64,000 bases of DNA from an uncultured Actinomycetes bacterium (GCA_937127245.1 CAKZLU010000033.1:124001-188000), one strand, 5' to 3'; shown: positions 34,552 to 44,701, counted from the first letter of the stretch. The notes: generated from the letters alone by a model not told the origin. Program-made: numbers and translations.

Positions 34552-35487
34552 ATGGAAGAGATGCATCAGCCGGTGATGCTTGACGAGGTTTTGCTCTATC
34601 TAAAGCCCCAGAAGGGATGGGTGATTGTTGACGCAACCGTTGGTGGAGGTGGACATGCCGAAGCGATCGCGCAACGGATCGGACCGAGCGGGAGGATCAT
34701 TGCTATTGACAGGGACCCGAAGGCTATCCAGGTCGCGAAGGAGAGGCTTTCTAAGGTTCCTGTCGAGATCAGCTTTCACAGGGAAAATTACAGAGGTTTA
34801 TGCGCCGTGCTCGATATGGAAGGCGTGAAGCAGGTGAACGGTGTGCTTTTCGACCTCGGTGTCTCATCCTTACAACTTGAAGACGCTTCGAGGGGATTCA
34901 GCTTCAGGCATGATGGTCCGCTCGACATGAGGATGGACCCGAGCATCAAGATTACCGCGGCTGACATATTGAACAGCTACAGCGAGAATGAAATTGAGAG
35001 AATCATTCGGGTTTACGGCGAGGAAAGATGGTCAAGGCGGATCGCTCGGTTTGTGGTAAGCGCCCGCAGAAGAAAGCGGATTTACACAACCTCCGATCTC
35101 GTGAAGATCATTGAGGATGCCATTCCTGTGGGCGCAAGAAGGGGTCGAAAACATCCAGCGCGGAAGACTTTTCAGGCGCTTCGGATTGCTGTGAATAATG
35201 AGCTGGAGAGCTTAAGGACTGCGCTTCTTGAGGCAGCCAAATCATTGGATAGAGCCGGGCGGATTGTTGTGTTGAGCTATCAATCCCTTGAGGACAGGAT
35301 AGTGAAACGCACTCTGCTTTCCCTGGCAAAAGGAATTCCAGCGCCGCCCGGCTCGACATCCCTGTCGCTGCCCCTTCTGAAAGTTCTCACCGAAAAGCCG
35401 GTGACGCCGAGCGAAGAAGAACGGGAGATTAACCCGAGGAGCAGAAGCGCCAAGCTGCGGGCGGCAGTTAGGCTGGAGGATCATTAA
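34552..35487 (+). CDS. rsmH: 16S rRNA (cytosine1402-N4)-methyltransferase
   Basis: RsmH (MraW) methylates N4 of C1402 in the ribosomal P site. It opens HQPVMLDEVLLYLKPQKGWV, has the SAM motif VDATVGGGGHAEAIAQRI, LFDLGVSSLQLEDASRGFSF and DMRMDP, and later RKTFQALRIAVNNELESL. The length of 311 residues is standard. It overlaps ftsL by one base (TAATGA). Confidence 0.96.
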   Translation: MEEMHQPVMLDEVLLYLKPQKGWVIVDATVGGGGHAEAIAQRIGPSGRIIAIDRDPKAIQVAKERLSKVPVEISFHRENYRGLCAVLDMEGVKQVNGVLFDLGVSSLQLEDASRGFSFRHDGPLDMRMDPSIKITAADILNSYSENEIERIIRVYGEERWSRRIARFVVSARRRKRIYTTSDLVKIIEDAIPVGARRGRKHPARKTFQALRIAVNNELESLRTALLEAAKSLDRAGRIVVLSYQSLEDRIVKRTLLSLAKGIPAPPGSTSLSLPLLKVLTEKPVTPSEEEREINPRSRSAKLRAAVRLEDH

Positions 35488-35939
35488 TGATAAAGAGAAC
35501 GAAAGGCAAGAAAAAGAGATCAAGACAGGTTCCAGCGCCGATAGTTCCAAGTTTCAGATTTATTGCGGTCGTGTTATTCGTCCTTTTCGCGGCGTGCGCT
35601 TTGTCTGTGCTTTATACCAATTTGAGCAACAGAAATGAAATCTCCGTGAGAAGAATTGAGGAAAGAATCAAAAGCGAGGTTCAAAAGCAGAAGGAGTTGA
35701 GAGTAAAGCTTGCGCGGGTTTGTTCGCCGGAAAGAATCGCGAGGATAGCGGTTGACGAACTCGGAATGCGCGAGCCGGAAAAGGTTATTTTCTTGAGATA
35801 CGCGAAAAGACCTGACGGACAACTTATCTCTGAATCTAAGCTTGAAAAGATGTCATCTCAGGCGACGGTGACGGTGAGAACCCCCTATATTCAGTCATAT
35901 GCCTATATGGAGACAGGGAATGGCGAAGACGAGGAATAA
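35487..35939 (+). CDS. ftsL: Cell division protein FtsL-like
   Basis: This 150-residue bitopic membrane protein has a basic cytoplasmic N-terminus (KRTKGKKKRSR), one transmembrane segment (about residues 28-48, FIAVVLFVLFAACALSVLYT) and a coiled-coil periplasmic segment (RRIEERIKSEVQKQKELRVKLARV). A conserved-looking PERIARIAVDELGMREPEKV region follows. Size, topology and position between rsmH and pbpB identify it as FtsL/FtsB-type divisome scaffold. Its end overlaps the start of pbpB. Confidence 0.88.
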   Translation: MIKRTKGKKKRSRQVPAPIVPSFRFIAVVLFVLFAACALSVLYTNLSNRNEISVRRIEERIKSEVQKQKELRVKLARVCSPERIARIAVDELGMREPEKVIFLRYAKRPDGQLISESKLEKMSSQATVTVRTPYIQSYAYMETGNGEDEE

Positions 35940-37653
35940 GAGAGCGGGAACTGCAACAAGCTCGGGCAGAGATTTCGGTAAGATGGAACTGAACATCCTT
36001 CTAATTCTTTTATGCGCTGGTCTTATGGCGGTTCTTTCCAAGACGTTCTATCTCCAGGTGATAAACTCATCCCATTTGAGAGATGTGGCAAGGAAGCAGC
36101 GCGAAGCCTCGGTTGACGTCGTGCCGAAAAGGGGCACGATCCTTGACCGCGATGGAGAAGTGCTCGCCATTAGCGAAGACGCAGTTACGGTCTATGCGAC
36201 ACCTTACCTTGTAGCGAATCCCAAGAAGGCTGCGGAATCGATTTCCCGCATTCTTGGCGCTGATACCGACGAGATAGAGGAAAAACTATCCGCTGATTCT
36301 GGTTTCGTTTACATCGCGAGGAAAATAGATAGAGTTACGGGAAAGAAGATCGAAAGGCTGAGAATATCCGGAATAGGAACAATAGAGGAGAGCAGGCGTT
36401 TTTATCCTATGGGTAAGGTTGGCTCACAACTCATCGGTCTAGTCGACATAGACAATAAGGGGCAGAGCGGCATTGAACTCTATTACCAGGATATCCTTGG
36501 AGGTCGTCCAGGAAAAATATTCTTCGAGAAAGATGCAGCGGGCTCACCGATTCCCGGCACCGAGAAAGAAAAGGTTTCGCCGGTAGATGGCTCCGATATT
36601 CAGTTGACAATCGACAGGGACATCCAGGCCAAGCTTGAGGAATCTATTGCGAAAGCGGTGGCGCGCTATAACGCAAAATCAGCTTCCTCCCTTGTCATGG
36701 ACTGCACTAACGGCGAGATCATAGCCATGGGAAGTTTCCCGACATTCGATCCTAACAAAAGGGATAATCTGCGTCCTGAATGGACGCGAAATAGATGCGT
36801 GACCGACATTTTCGAGCCTGGTTCCGTACTCAAGATATTAACCGCTGCCGCAGCTCTCGAGGAAAAGATTGTCGAACCGCAAACACCGTTATTTGTTCCC
36901 AGTAAGCTCGCTGTAGCAGACAAATTTTTCACTGATGCGCAAGTCAAACCCTCGCGTCAGTTAAGTTTCGCCGATGTCATTGCCCAATCTTCGAACGTTG
37001 GAACCATAAGGGTTGCTCTCCAGCTTGGAAAAGATAAGCTTTTTGAATACATCAAGAAATTCGGTCTTGGGTGCCGCACGGGTATTGATTACCCCGGTGA
37101 AGTGGAGGGAATCGTTCTCGACAAGTACAAGTGGTCAGGAACAAGCGTGGCGACCATAAGCATAGGACAGGGCATTTCCATCACCGCGCTTCAACTTGCG
37201 TGTCTCGGAGGTGCTGTCGCCAACGGTGGAAGGAGTATCTACCCTCATTTGCTCAAAGCCAAAATTTCCGATAACAAGATGGTGGACGCGGGGTTAGGAG
37301 GACTGGGAGATCAGATAATATCGGAAGAGGCAAGCAGGAAACTAATAGACATTATGGTTGGCGTGACCTCCGCGAAGGGAACAGGGCAGAAAGCCGCCGT
37401 TAAGTATTATTCCACCGCCGGTAAGACTGGTACAGCAGCGAAGCCTCTTCCCGGCGGGAAGGGATACTCTGGATATGTGTCAACGTTTGTGGGGTTCGCT
37501 CCAGCCGAGAAGCCCAAGTTAGTATGTGCGGTTTTCCTCGACGAGCCTGTTCCTATCTGGGGTGGTGAGACAGCCGCGCCGGTATTCAGGGAAATCATGG
37601 AGTACAGCCTTCAGCATTTGCGGATTGCTCCCAGCTGGAATGCTGGCCGTTAG
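35920..37653 (+). CDS. pbpB: Penicillin-binding protein 2/FtsI, septal transpeptidase
   Basis: This class B PBP crosslinks septal peptidoglycan. It has one N-terminal transmembrane segment (about 23-45), the pedestal domain with RGTILDRDGEVLA, and the transpeptidase domain with the SxxK serine in EPGSVLKI (about residue 304), SSN in IAQSSNVGTIR and KTG in TAGKTGTAAK. No PASTA domains follow, so it is shorter than the Bacillus SpoVD-type proteins. ATG 35920 is preferred since GGAG lies 7 nt upstream; 35899 would add seven residues inside ftsL. It is 577 residues long. Confidence 0.95.
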   Translation: MAKTRNKRAGTATSSGRDFGKMELNILLILLCAGLMAVLSKTFYLQVINSSHLRDVARKQREASVDVVPKRGTILDRDGEVLAISEDAVTVYATPYLVANPKKAAESISRILGADTDEIEEKLSADSGFVYIARKIDRVTGKKIERLRISGIGTIEESRRFYPMGKVGSQLIGLVDIDNKGQSGIELYYQDILGGRPGKIFFEKDAAGSPIPGTEKEKVSPVDGSDIQLTIDRDIQAKLEESIAKAVARYNAKSASSLVMDCTNGEIIAMGSFPTFDPNKRDNLRPEWTRNRCVTDIFEPGSVLKILTAAAALEEKIVEPQTPLFVPSKLAVADKFFTDAQVKPSRQLSFADVIAQSSNVGTIRVALQLGKDKLFEYIKKFGLGCRTGIDYPGEVEGIVLDKYKWSGTSVATISIGQGISITALQLACLGGAVANGGRSIYPHLLKAKISDNKMVDAGLGGLGDQIISEEASRKLIDIMVGVTSAKGTGQKAAVKYYSTAGKTGTAAKPLPGGKGYSGYVSTFVGFAPAEKPKLVCAVFLDEPVPIWGGETAAPVFREIMEYSLQHLRIAPSWNAGR

Positions 37654-37869
37654 GATAGGACAATTTATGGCGTTGACCGCCGGGATGGGCATTTGCCTGT
37701 CAAGGAGATTGAAGCGCCAACCTTTCGCGTGAAAAACCTTAAGGATAACCGCCGAAGGATTCACTGGCGCTTCTTGTTCAAGCTCGTTGAAGGTATGATG
37801 AAGGTCACCTGAGGACTATGATTGAATTTCTATATAACGTATAACATGAGTAAAAAAGGATTATGAGCG

Positions 37870-39357
37870 ATGCGCCTAAGTGAGATTCTCTCTGTGCTTG
37901 ATGTCATAAGTGTCGAAAATTTCATCGACCACGAGATTACGGGGATTGCGTATGACAGCAGAACATTACTTCCCGGCAATGTGTTTTTTTGCATCAAAGG
38001 ACTTGTAACTGACGGACATTACTATGCTTCAGAAGCGGTTGAAAAGGGAGCCGCGGCGATTTTCACGGAGAGGCTTTTAGACGATGAGTTAAAAGAGGAT
38101 ATTCCGGTCGTGAACGTTCCGGATACCAGGTACGCAATGGCTCTGTGTTCCGCACATTTCTACGGGTACCCTTCGAAGAAGCTTACGCTTATAGGGGTGA
38201 CTGGCACAAACGGCAAAACCACAACAACCTATCTCGTCGAGAATTGCATGAGGTTTGGAGGCAGGAAGACAGGACTGATCGGGACCGTTGAATACAGAAT
38301 AGGCGACCGCGTTGAGCCAGTTACCAGGACTACCCCGGAAAGCGTTGATCTTCAGAAAATGCTTAAAGATATGGTCGATGAAAAAGTTGAGTGCGTCGCC
38401 ATGGAAGTCTCCTCACACGGTCTTGAGCTTCGGCGAGTTTTGGGATGTGAGTTCAACGGTGTTGTCTTTACAAATCTGACGACTGACCATCTCGATTTTC
38501 ACCTCTCGATTGAGGATTACTTTGCCGCGAAGCGAAGACTCTTCGTTGAGGAGCATTACGGTACCGGAAGAATAGCATTCATAAACACGGATGACCCTTT
38601 CGGGAAGAGGATTTTCAAGGAAATAAAGCTCGAGAAACTCTCTTACGGTGTCGAGTCTCCAGCTGACTACAGGGCAAGCGGCGTTGAAATTGACTCATCC
38701 GGAAATCGTTTCTTTATTAAACACAAGGGCGAAAGGTACGAGGCAAGATCCCTTCTGAAAGGAGGATTCAACGTTTATAACTGCCTTGCGGCTTTCTGCG
38801 TGTGCCATCGTTTCGGTTTGGATGTAGACGTTATCCTAAGGGGAATAGAAACGTACCAGGGAGTTCCAGGAAGATTTGAAAACATCGAATGCGGGCAAGA
38901 ATTTGCGGTAATCGTTGATTACGCTCACACTCCCGACGGTCTTAAGAACGTTCTCGAGGCAGCCAGGCAGGTCACTGAAAAGAGGGTGATTTGCGTTTTT
39001 GGGTGCGGTGGAGACAGGGATAAATCAAAGCGCCCGATTATGGGGGAAGTGTGCGCCCGGCTTTCGGACATATGCGTGATCACATCAGATAATCCGAGAA
39101 GCGAGGACCCGATGGATATCATTGAGATGATATTAGAGGGCATAAAGGGCAAGTGTCCGGAAGAGAACTACGTGGTGGAGCCTGACAGAAGAAAAGCTAT
39201 TTTTTTGGCTGTGAAGAAGGCTGAGCCTGGCGACCTCGTTTTGATCGCGGGCAAAGGTCACGAGAGGGGGCAGATTTTCTCTGACAGGGTTGTACCGTTT
39301 GATGACCGTGAGGTGGCGCGGGAGGCAATAAGGGAGGTCTTGGGTGGTAAGAGTTAA
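37870..39357 (+). CDS. murE: UDP-MurNAc-tripeptide synthetase
   Basis: This Mur ligase adds the third residue, probably meso-diaminopimelate, to UDP-MurNAc-L-Ala-D-Glu. The ATP motif GVTGTNGKTTTTYLVEN is near residue 112, with the MurE-type substrate loop TTPESVDLQKML and TNLTTDHLDFH. The specificity motif is DNPRSEDP near residue 404; DNPR marks the meso-DAP-adding group, rather than the lysine type. A 216-bp gap follows pbpB with no gene or clear promoter. It overlaps murF by 14 nt. It is 495 residues long. Confidence 0.95.
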   Translation: MRLSEILSVLDVISVENFIDHEITGIAYDSRTLLPGNVFFCIKGLVTDGHYYASEAVEKGAAAIFTERLLDDELKEDIPVVNVPDTRYAMALCSAHFYGYPSKKLTLIGVTGTNGKTTTTYLVENCMRFGGRKTGLIGTVEYRIGDRVEPVTRTTPESVDLQKMLKDMVDEKVECVAMEVSSHGLELRRVLGCEFNGVVFTNLTTDHLDFHLSIEDYFAAKRRLFVEEHYGTGRIAFINTDDPFGKRIFKEIKLEKLSYGVESPADYRASGVEIDSSGNRFFIKHKGERYEARSLLKGGFNVYNCLAAFCVCHRFGLDVDVILRGIETYQGVPGRFENIECGQEFAVIVDYAHTPDGLKNVLEAARQVTEKRVICVFGCGGDRDKSKRPIMGEVCARLSDICVITSDNPRSEDPMDIIEMILEGIKGKCPEENYVVEPDRRKAIFLAVKKAEPGDLVLIAGKGHERGQIFSDRVVPFDDREVAREAIREVLGGKS

Positions 39358-40780
39358 GCTTTCGGACATCGCAAAAGCGGTAAGAGGGCAATTGAAGGGT
39401 CCCGCTGACCTTGAGATACGAGGAGTTTCCACCGATACGAGAAAGATCAAGACAAGAGAGCTCTTCATCGCGCTTGAAGGCGAGAATTTTGACGGACACT
39501 CCTTTATTGCGGATGCGGCCAACTCGGGTGCCGCAGCGGCTATTGTGGATTTTGCCAACCCTTGCGTAAACTCGTTTTGTGCGAGTTATCCGGGTTTCCC
39601 GCTGATTTTGGTAAATGACACGCTCGCTGCGCTCGGCGATATCGCTCGCTGGTACAGAGAACGCCTCGGGGTTATCGCTGTTGGGATTACAGGCAGCTCC
39701 GGGAAGACATGCACTAAGGATTATCTCTTCTCATGCGTCAAGCGCGAGAAACGGGTAACAAGCCCACCTGGAAGTTACAACAACGAGGTGGGGGTTCCTC
39801 TTACGGTATTGAACGCCAGCCCGGATGACGAGGTGATAATTCTTGAGCTCGGCGCAAGGCACAAGGGGGACATAAAATACCTCTCCGGTATCGCGAAGCC
39901 TCACGTGGGGATAATAACCAATATAGGAACCGCCCATATTGAGATATTCGGCAGCAGGAAGAACATAGCGAAAGCCAAGTCCGAACTTGCCGAGTCCCTT
40001 CCGCAGCAAGGAATATTGATTCTCAATTCCGACGACGATATGAGCGAATGGATATCGAAAAGGACTTCGGCAAAGGTTATGAGAGTGGGTTTCGAAAAGA
40101 ATTCCGATTTCCTCATAACAGATATTTCATCCAGGGGTAAGAATGGAGCGGAGTTTACACTTAAAGGTCCGGATATATCCATGAACTTGCGGGTGCCCTT
40201 GCGGGTGAAGCACCTAATATTTAACGCAGCCATGGCCGCATCCTGCGCGCATATCCTCGGTATTTCGAGGGAATTTATTGAAAAGGGTATATCACAGGCA
40301 AGGATTTCCGAGTGGCGCTGTGAAATAAGAAAGGTTCCAGCTGGATATACCGTGATAAATGACGCTTATAACGCGAACCCCGCTTCGATGCGCGCTGCTT
40401 TTGAAACCATAAGGCTTTTGGGCGAAAAAAGAAGAACGATTGTGGTTCTGGGGGATATGGAGGAACTCGGTGAAATGAGCCCCTTGTTCCACAAGGAAGT
40501 GGGGGCTGACGCGGTTAATGCGGGTGCTGACATACTCGTTGCGGCTGGCAGATACGCAAAGTACTATGTTGCAGGGGCGCTCGAATCAGGCTTGCCAAGG
40601 GGCAGTGTCTATCCCACGAAAGACAAGAAACAAGCCTTGAGGATACTGGCTGACTTGATAGAGCCCAACGATGTGATATTAGTGAAGGCGTCCCGCGCCT
40701 CCGGGTTTGAGGAAATAGCCCTGGCCCTGATAAACGGCAGCTTCGAGATGAGCTCACGGGAGGTTCTCCCTAATGTATAA
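39344..40780 (+). CDS. murF: UDP-MurNAc-pentapeptide synthetase (D-Ala-D-Ala adding)
   Basis: MurF joins D-Ala-D-Ala to the tripeptide precursor. It has an N-terminal domain with SDIAKAVRGQLKGPADLEIRG-type features, the ATP motif VGITGSSGKTCTKDYLF, and NDAYNANPASMRAAFETI, characteristic of MurF. GTG 39344 has GGGAGG upstream and lies inside the murE 3' end. It overlaps mraY by 8 nt. It is 478 residues long. Confidence 0.95.
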   Translation: MVRVKLSDIAKAVRGQLKGPADLEIRGVSTDTRKIKTRELFIALEGENFDGHSFIADAANSGAAAAIVDFANPCVNSFCASYPGFPLILVNDTLAALGDIARWYRERLGVIAVGITGSSGKTCTKDYLFSCVKREKRVTSPPGSYNNEVGVPLTVLNASPDDEVIILELGARHKGDIKYLSGIAKPHVGIITNIGTAHIEIFGSRKNIAKAKSELAESLPQQGILILNSDDDMSEWISKRTSAKVMRVGFEKNSDFLITDISSRGKNGAEFTLKGPDISMNLRVPLRVKHLIFNAAMAASCAHILGISREFIEKGISQARISEWRCEIRKVPAGYTVINDAYNANPASMRAAFETIRLLGEKRRTIVVLGDMEELGEMSPLFHKEVGADAVNAGADILVAAGRYAKYYVAGALESGLPRGSVYPTKDKKQALRILADLIEPNDVILVKASRASGFEEIALALINGSFEMSSREVLPNV

Positions 40781-41813
40781 CGTGATGGGTGCGGCGATGA
40801 TCGCCGGATTTATCTGTATTGCCTTCACGCCTCTTCTCATCCGGATTCTGCGAAAAATGGGCGTTGGGCAAATAATCAGGGAGGACGGACCGGTTGCCCA
40901 CTCGGTGAAGAAAGGCACTCCTACAATGGGGGGCATACTCATTGTTCTTGGCACGGCAGCTGGTTATTTCATCATGTCTCGAAGAACGCTGCATGGTATG
41001 CTTGTTGTGGCGACAATGATTGCCTGCGGAATCCTCGGTTTCATAGATGACTATATACAGATCCGGAAGAAACGTTCCCTGGGCTTGAAACCATCCTATA
41101 AGTTCCTTGGACAGATAATTATCGCGCTCGTTTTTGCTTATGTAGCGGTAGAACGCTGTAATGTTCCACCGAAGTTCAGTTTCATCGGTGAGTTCGGATT
41201 CTCGCTGGGGTGGTTTTTCTTCATCTGGGTATTCATTATGATAAGCAGTTCCTCAAATGCGGTGAATTTAACCGATGGTCTCGACGGTCTTGCGACCGGC
41301 TCCATGATACTTGTCATGGTTGCTTATCTGCTCATGTCGTTTACAATGTTTCGGCACCCCACCTCACTGCATCCGAAATTCTACGAATTCAGCGGAGGCG
41401 CCGCTCTTGATATGGCGATAATCTCGGGGGCTGTGCTCGGAGCATGCGTTGGTTTTCTATGGTGGAACGCCGCGCCGGCGAGGATATTCATGGGAGACAC
41501 GGGGTCGCTTGCTCTGGGCGGGGTTATGGCAGGCATAGCGATAATGACGAGAACGCAGTTCCTTCTGGTTATACTCGGAGGACTTTTTGTTATAGAAGCT
41601 CTCTCTGTGATAATTCAGGTTGGTGTTTTCAAGTTGACAGGAGGAAAAAGAGTTTTCCGGATGGCCCCTATTCATCACCATTTTGAGCTCGGTGGCTGGT
41701 CGGAGTTTACGGTGATGGTGCGTCTTTGGATAATATGCGGTTTCTGCGTTCTGATCGGGTTTGTGCTTTTCTATGTTGATTTTGTCTCCAGAGTCCCAAT
41801 TCCGGGTAAGTGA
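40773..41813 (+). CDS. mraY: Phospho-MurNAc-pentapeptide translocase
   Basis: This polytopic membrane enzyme makes lipid I. It has 346 residues with about ten hydrophobic segments, starting near MYNVMGAAMIAGFICIAFTP. The catalytic motifs are GTPTMGG (residue 49 region), FIDDYIQI, NAVNLTDGLDGLA and the Mg-binding FMGDTGSLALGG. The late MAPIHHHFEL is also typical. It overlaps murF and murD, indicating coupled translation. Confidence 0.97.
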   Translation: MYNVMGAAMIAGFICIAFTPLLIRILRKMGVGQIIREDGPVAHSVKKGTPTMGGILIVLGTAAGYFIMSRRTLHGMLVVATMIACGILGFIDDYIQIRKKRSLGLKPSYKFLGQIIIALVFAYVAVERCNVPPKFSFIGEFGFSLGWFFFIWVFIMISSSSNAVNLTDGLDGLATGSMILVMVAYLLMSFTMFRHPTSLHPKFYEFSGGAALDMAIISGAVLGACVGFLWWNAAPARIFMGDTGSLALGGVMAGIAIMTRTQFLLVILGGLFVIEALSVIIQVGVFKLTGGKRVFRMAPIHHHFELGGWSEFTVMVRLWIICGFCVLIGFVLFYVDFVSRVPIPGK

Positions 41814-43222
41814 TGTTTGAAGGTACTAATGTTTTAGTAATCGGGCTTGGATTAAGCGGGGTTGCCGCCTCAAGGGTCCTTTTGAAAAGAGGAGCTCGCG
41901 TCGTTGCCATAGATAGGAATGATACCGACATACTGCGAGCGAAAGCGGCTGAAATATCGGCCGAAGGAGTAACGGTTCTTCTTGGGGTTGAGACACCCGA
42001 ATCAATGAAAGAGTTCGACCTTGTTGTGCCGAGCCCTGGCGTTCCGCCTTTCGCTCCCGCGCTCGTTTTAGCAAGGCGGCTGGGATTGAGGGTCATAAGC
42101 GAACTTGAACTGGGCTGGAAGATAATTTCAAATCCGGTGGTCGCGGTTACCGGGACAAACGGAAAGACAACAACCACAAAATTGATTTCTGAAATTCTTT
42201 CGAAAAAAGAGAGGCCGGCGGTCGCCTGCGGAAATATAGGGACACCGCTCTGTGACCTGAACGGGAAAATTTCCGACAGAGAGCTTCTCGTGGTGGAAGC
42301 CTCGAGTTTTCAGCTACAGAACATCGAGGATTTCAAGCCAGATGTGGCTGTGGTTTTGAACGTGGCATCTGACCACCTTGACTGGCATAAAGATTTCGCG
42401 GAATATTTCAACGCGAAAGCAAGGATCGTGGAAAACCAGGGTGTTGAAAACTATGTGATATACAACGCTTCGGACAAGCACTGCTCAGATTTAGCATCAA
42501 AAGCACGATCGAAAAAAGTGCCCTTCAGTCTGGACCCGATTGGAAATGATGGAATATGGTCAGAGCAAGGGTGGTTGTTCGCAGGATTGCCATTCTTCAG
42601 AAGAAAAAAAATCATGCCGCTCGAGGAAATCCCCCTTCCTGGCGTTCACGGGGTCATGAATACGATGGCGGCAGTTGGTGCTGCGCTTGCCATAGGCGAG
42701 AGCGTTCGTTCGATTAGAGATAAAGTCTCTTCATTCACGGGTCTTGAGCATAGAATGGAGTACGTAACCACGATCAGCGGAGTCGTTTTTTATAACGATT
42801 CTAAAGCCACCAATCCCCACGCCACGATCCATGCGGTACGATCATTTAAAACCCCCATGGTTGTGATCCTCGGCGGTAGGAACAAGGGTCTTGATTTCAG
42901 TGAACTCGTAGGCGAGCTTGTGCGTGTGAATGATGCGGGAATTCTTGCCGGAGTCGTGTTGATGGGAGAGTGCGCCGCCGAACTGGAGGAGTCCCTGCAG
43001 AAATCTTCCGCCGGAGGAAAACCCGTGTGGATCTCGCGCGCAAAGGACTTGGAAGAGGCTGTGTTGAAATCACTTAAAAAAGCCCTTGAAGTGCCGAAAC
43101 CGGGTGTGGTTCTTTTCTCGCCTGCCGCTGCGTCCTTTGATATGTTCAAAGACTACAAGGACCGCGGGTTGAAATTCAAAGAAACTGTTTTTGCTTTGGG
43201 AAGGCGTTTTTCTAAGCAGTAA
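41813..43222 (+). CDS. murD: UDP-MurNAc-L-Ala:D-Glu ligase
   Basis: MurD adds D-glutamate. It has an N-terminal Rossmann-like domain (MFEGTNVLVIGLGLSGVAAS), the P-loop VVAVTGTNGKTTTTKLI, ASSFQLQNIEDFKPDVAV and the third domain with FYNDSKATNPHATIHAV and LILGG-type VILGGRNKGLDF. GTG 41810 could add one residue; ATG 41813 overlaps the mraY stop by one base. It has 469 residues. Confidence 0.95.
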   Translation: MFEGTNVLVIGLGLSGVAASRVLLKRGARVVAIDRNDTDILRAKAAEISAEGVTVLLGVETPESMKEFDLVVPSPGVPPFAPALVLARRLGLRVISELELGWKIISNPVVAVTGTNGKTTTTKLISEILSKKERPAVACGNIGTPLCDLNGKISDRELLVVEASSFQLQNIEDFKPDVAVVLNVASDHLDWHKDFAEYFNAKARIVENQGVENYVIYNASDKHCSDLASKARSKKVPFSLDPIGNDGIWSEQGWLFAGLPFFRRKKIMPLEEIPLPGVHGVMNTMAAVGAALAIGESVRSIRDKVSSFTGLEHRMEYVTTISGVVFYNDSKATNPHATIHAVRSFKTPMVVILGGRNKGLDFSELVGELVRVNDAGILAGVVLMGECAAELEESLQKSSAGGKPVWISRAKDLEEAVLKSLKKALEVPKPGVVLFSPAAASFDMFKDYKDRGLKFKETVFALGRRFSKQ

Positions 43223-43225
43223 GTT

Positions 43226-44701
43226 TTGGGTATGGGAACACAACGAAGCGCCGCTGCTCGCGGTGATACTAAAAGAAAAACTCAGGAAAACTTCCTCCGG
43301 GCAGGGGTATCACCATCGCATACTCGGAAGAAAGCCTCTCCGCCGTCCTTTGCTGCATCAGGGAAAAATTCTCCAACCCGGGCCGTTCGCATAAGTAGTT
43401 CACCTTCGGCTAAGAGAAAAGTATCCGCTTCCTCCGCTAAATCCGTTGGAAGACCTTCATCAAGCGTTAAGATATCGGCTAAAGAGGCTGGGGGCCTGAA
43501 GAGAAAGCTAGGACCGGAAAGTAAACGCGACCTTAAGGTGGTCACCGGACTGAGTCCTGCGCATACGCTTGAGAATCGTGTTAATCCGGAAATAGTTCGG
43601 GAAGTTGCTATTTCGACTCACCTCATTATGATAGCGGTTGCGGTTCTCGTGATGTTCGGTCTTTTGACGGTGTTCTCCGCCGGCACATCAGTTGATGGGT
43701 ACGCTGATACCGGTTACGGCGTGTTTCTTATGCAACTTCTATGGGTTGTGATCGGCTGCATTACAGCATTTGTGTTATCTAAACTCGACTACCGCATAGT
43801 CGCGAAATTGTCCCTCCTTTTTGTCATATGCTCAGTAACAGTGCTTGTTCTCGTTTTACCCTTCGGGGTTCAATCTTCTGGTTCGAGACGTTGCCTTCAC
43901 ATCTACGGGCCCATAAATTTTCAACCTTCTGAGTTTGCGAAGTTTTCCATGATTCTCTTTTCCGCTTATGTGCTGCACGCGAAAAGGGAAAGAATAAAGA
44001 AATTTTCAGAATTATTTTTTCCCCTGCTGGTTTTACTTGCGTTGACTTGCTTTTTGATTCTTTACCAGCCTGATCTCGGAAGCGCGGTAATTCTGTTTGT
44101 CTGTGTCCTGGTTGTCATGACTCTATCTGAGGCGCGGCTTTCGCATACCGCCATTATCGGTTTAAGCGGCACTTCTTTTGCCGTTATTGCGATGTGTATA
44201 GAGCCCTACAGGCTTGCAAGATTGATGGCGTTTTTGAACCCCTGGAAGGACGCCCTGGGTTACGGTTATCAGCTTATACAATCGTACGTGGCATTTGGAA
44301 CGGGGGGCATTTTGGGACTCGGACCTGGTATGAGCAGGCAAAAATTTTTGTATCTTCCGAACGCGCATAACGATTTCGTGTTCTCAATTATTGGGGAAGA
44401 GTTTGGTTTGCTGGGAACCTTCGCAATTGTAGCGATGTTTGTTCTTATCGCCATAGCTGGCATGAAAATAGCTGAGCATGCACGGGATGAACTGGGCAGG
44501 ATTCTTGCTGCGGGCATAACGAGTTTTTTTGTGATTCAAGCGCTCGTTAATATGGGTGGTGTGACAGGTATCATGCCGTTGACGGGGGTGACTCTTCCGT
44601 TTGTGAGCGCTGGCGGTTCAAGCATGATCGTATGCATGGCTTGCCTCGGTATTCTTTTCAATGTCGCTCGCCAGGTGGAGTTCACGGGAGGCAGGGTTTA
44701 A
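43226..44701 (+). CDS. ftsW: Peptidoglycan glycosyltransferase FtsW with long basic N-terminal tail
   Basis: This SEDS-family septal glycan polymerase has a membrane domain that begins near residue 130, with roughly ten transmembrane segments. It shows VDGYADTGYG-type loop 1, SSGSRRCLHIYGPINFQPSEF with the conserved QPSE, LYQPDLGSAVILF with catalytic Asp, and PLTGVTLPFVSAGGSS. Unusually, about 125 residues precede the first membrane segment, rich in Lys, Arg, Ser, Pro and Ala and likely disordered. If TTG 43226 is not the start, ATG 43232 would remove two residues; the tail would remain. It has 491 residues. Confidence 0.93.
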   Translation: MGMGTQRSAAARGDTKRKTQENFLRAGVSPSHTRKKASPPSFAASGKNSPTRAVRISSSPSAKRKVSASSAKSVGRPSSSVKISAKEAGGLKRKLGPESKRDLKVVTGLSPAHTLENRVNPEIVREVAISTHLIMIAVAVLVMFGLLTVFSAGTSVDGYADTGYGVFLMQLLWVVIGCITAFVLSKLDYRIVAKLSLLFVICSVTVLVLVLPFGVQSSGSRRCLHIYGPINFQPSEFAKFSMILFSAYVLHAKRERIKKFSELFFPLLVLLALTCFLILYQPDLGSAVILFVCVLVVMTLSEARLSHTAIIGLSGTSFAVIAMCIEPYRLARLMAFLNPWKDALGYGYQLIQSYVAFGTGGILGLGPGMSRQKFLYLPNAHNDFVFSIIGEEFGLLGTFAIVAMFVLIAIAGMKIAEHARDELGRILAAGITSFFVIQALVNMGGVTGIMPLTGVTLPFVSAGGSSMIVCMACLGILFNVARQVEFTGGRV

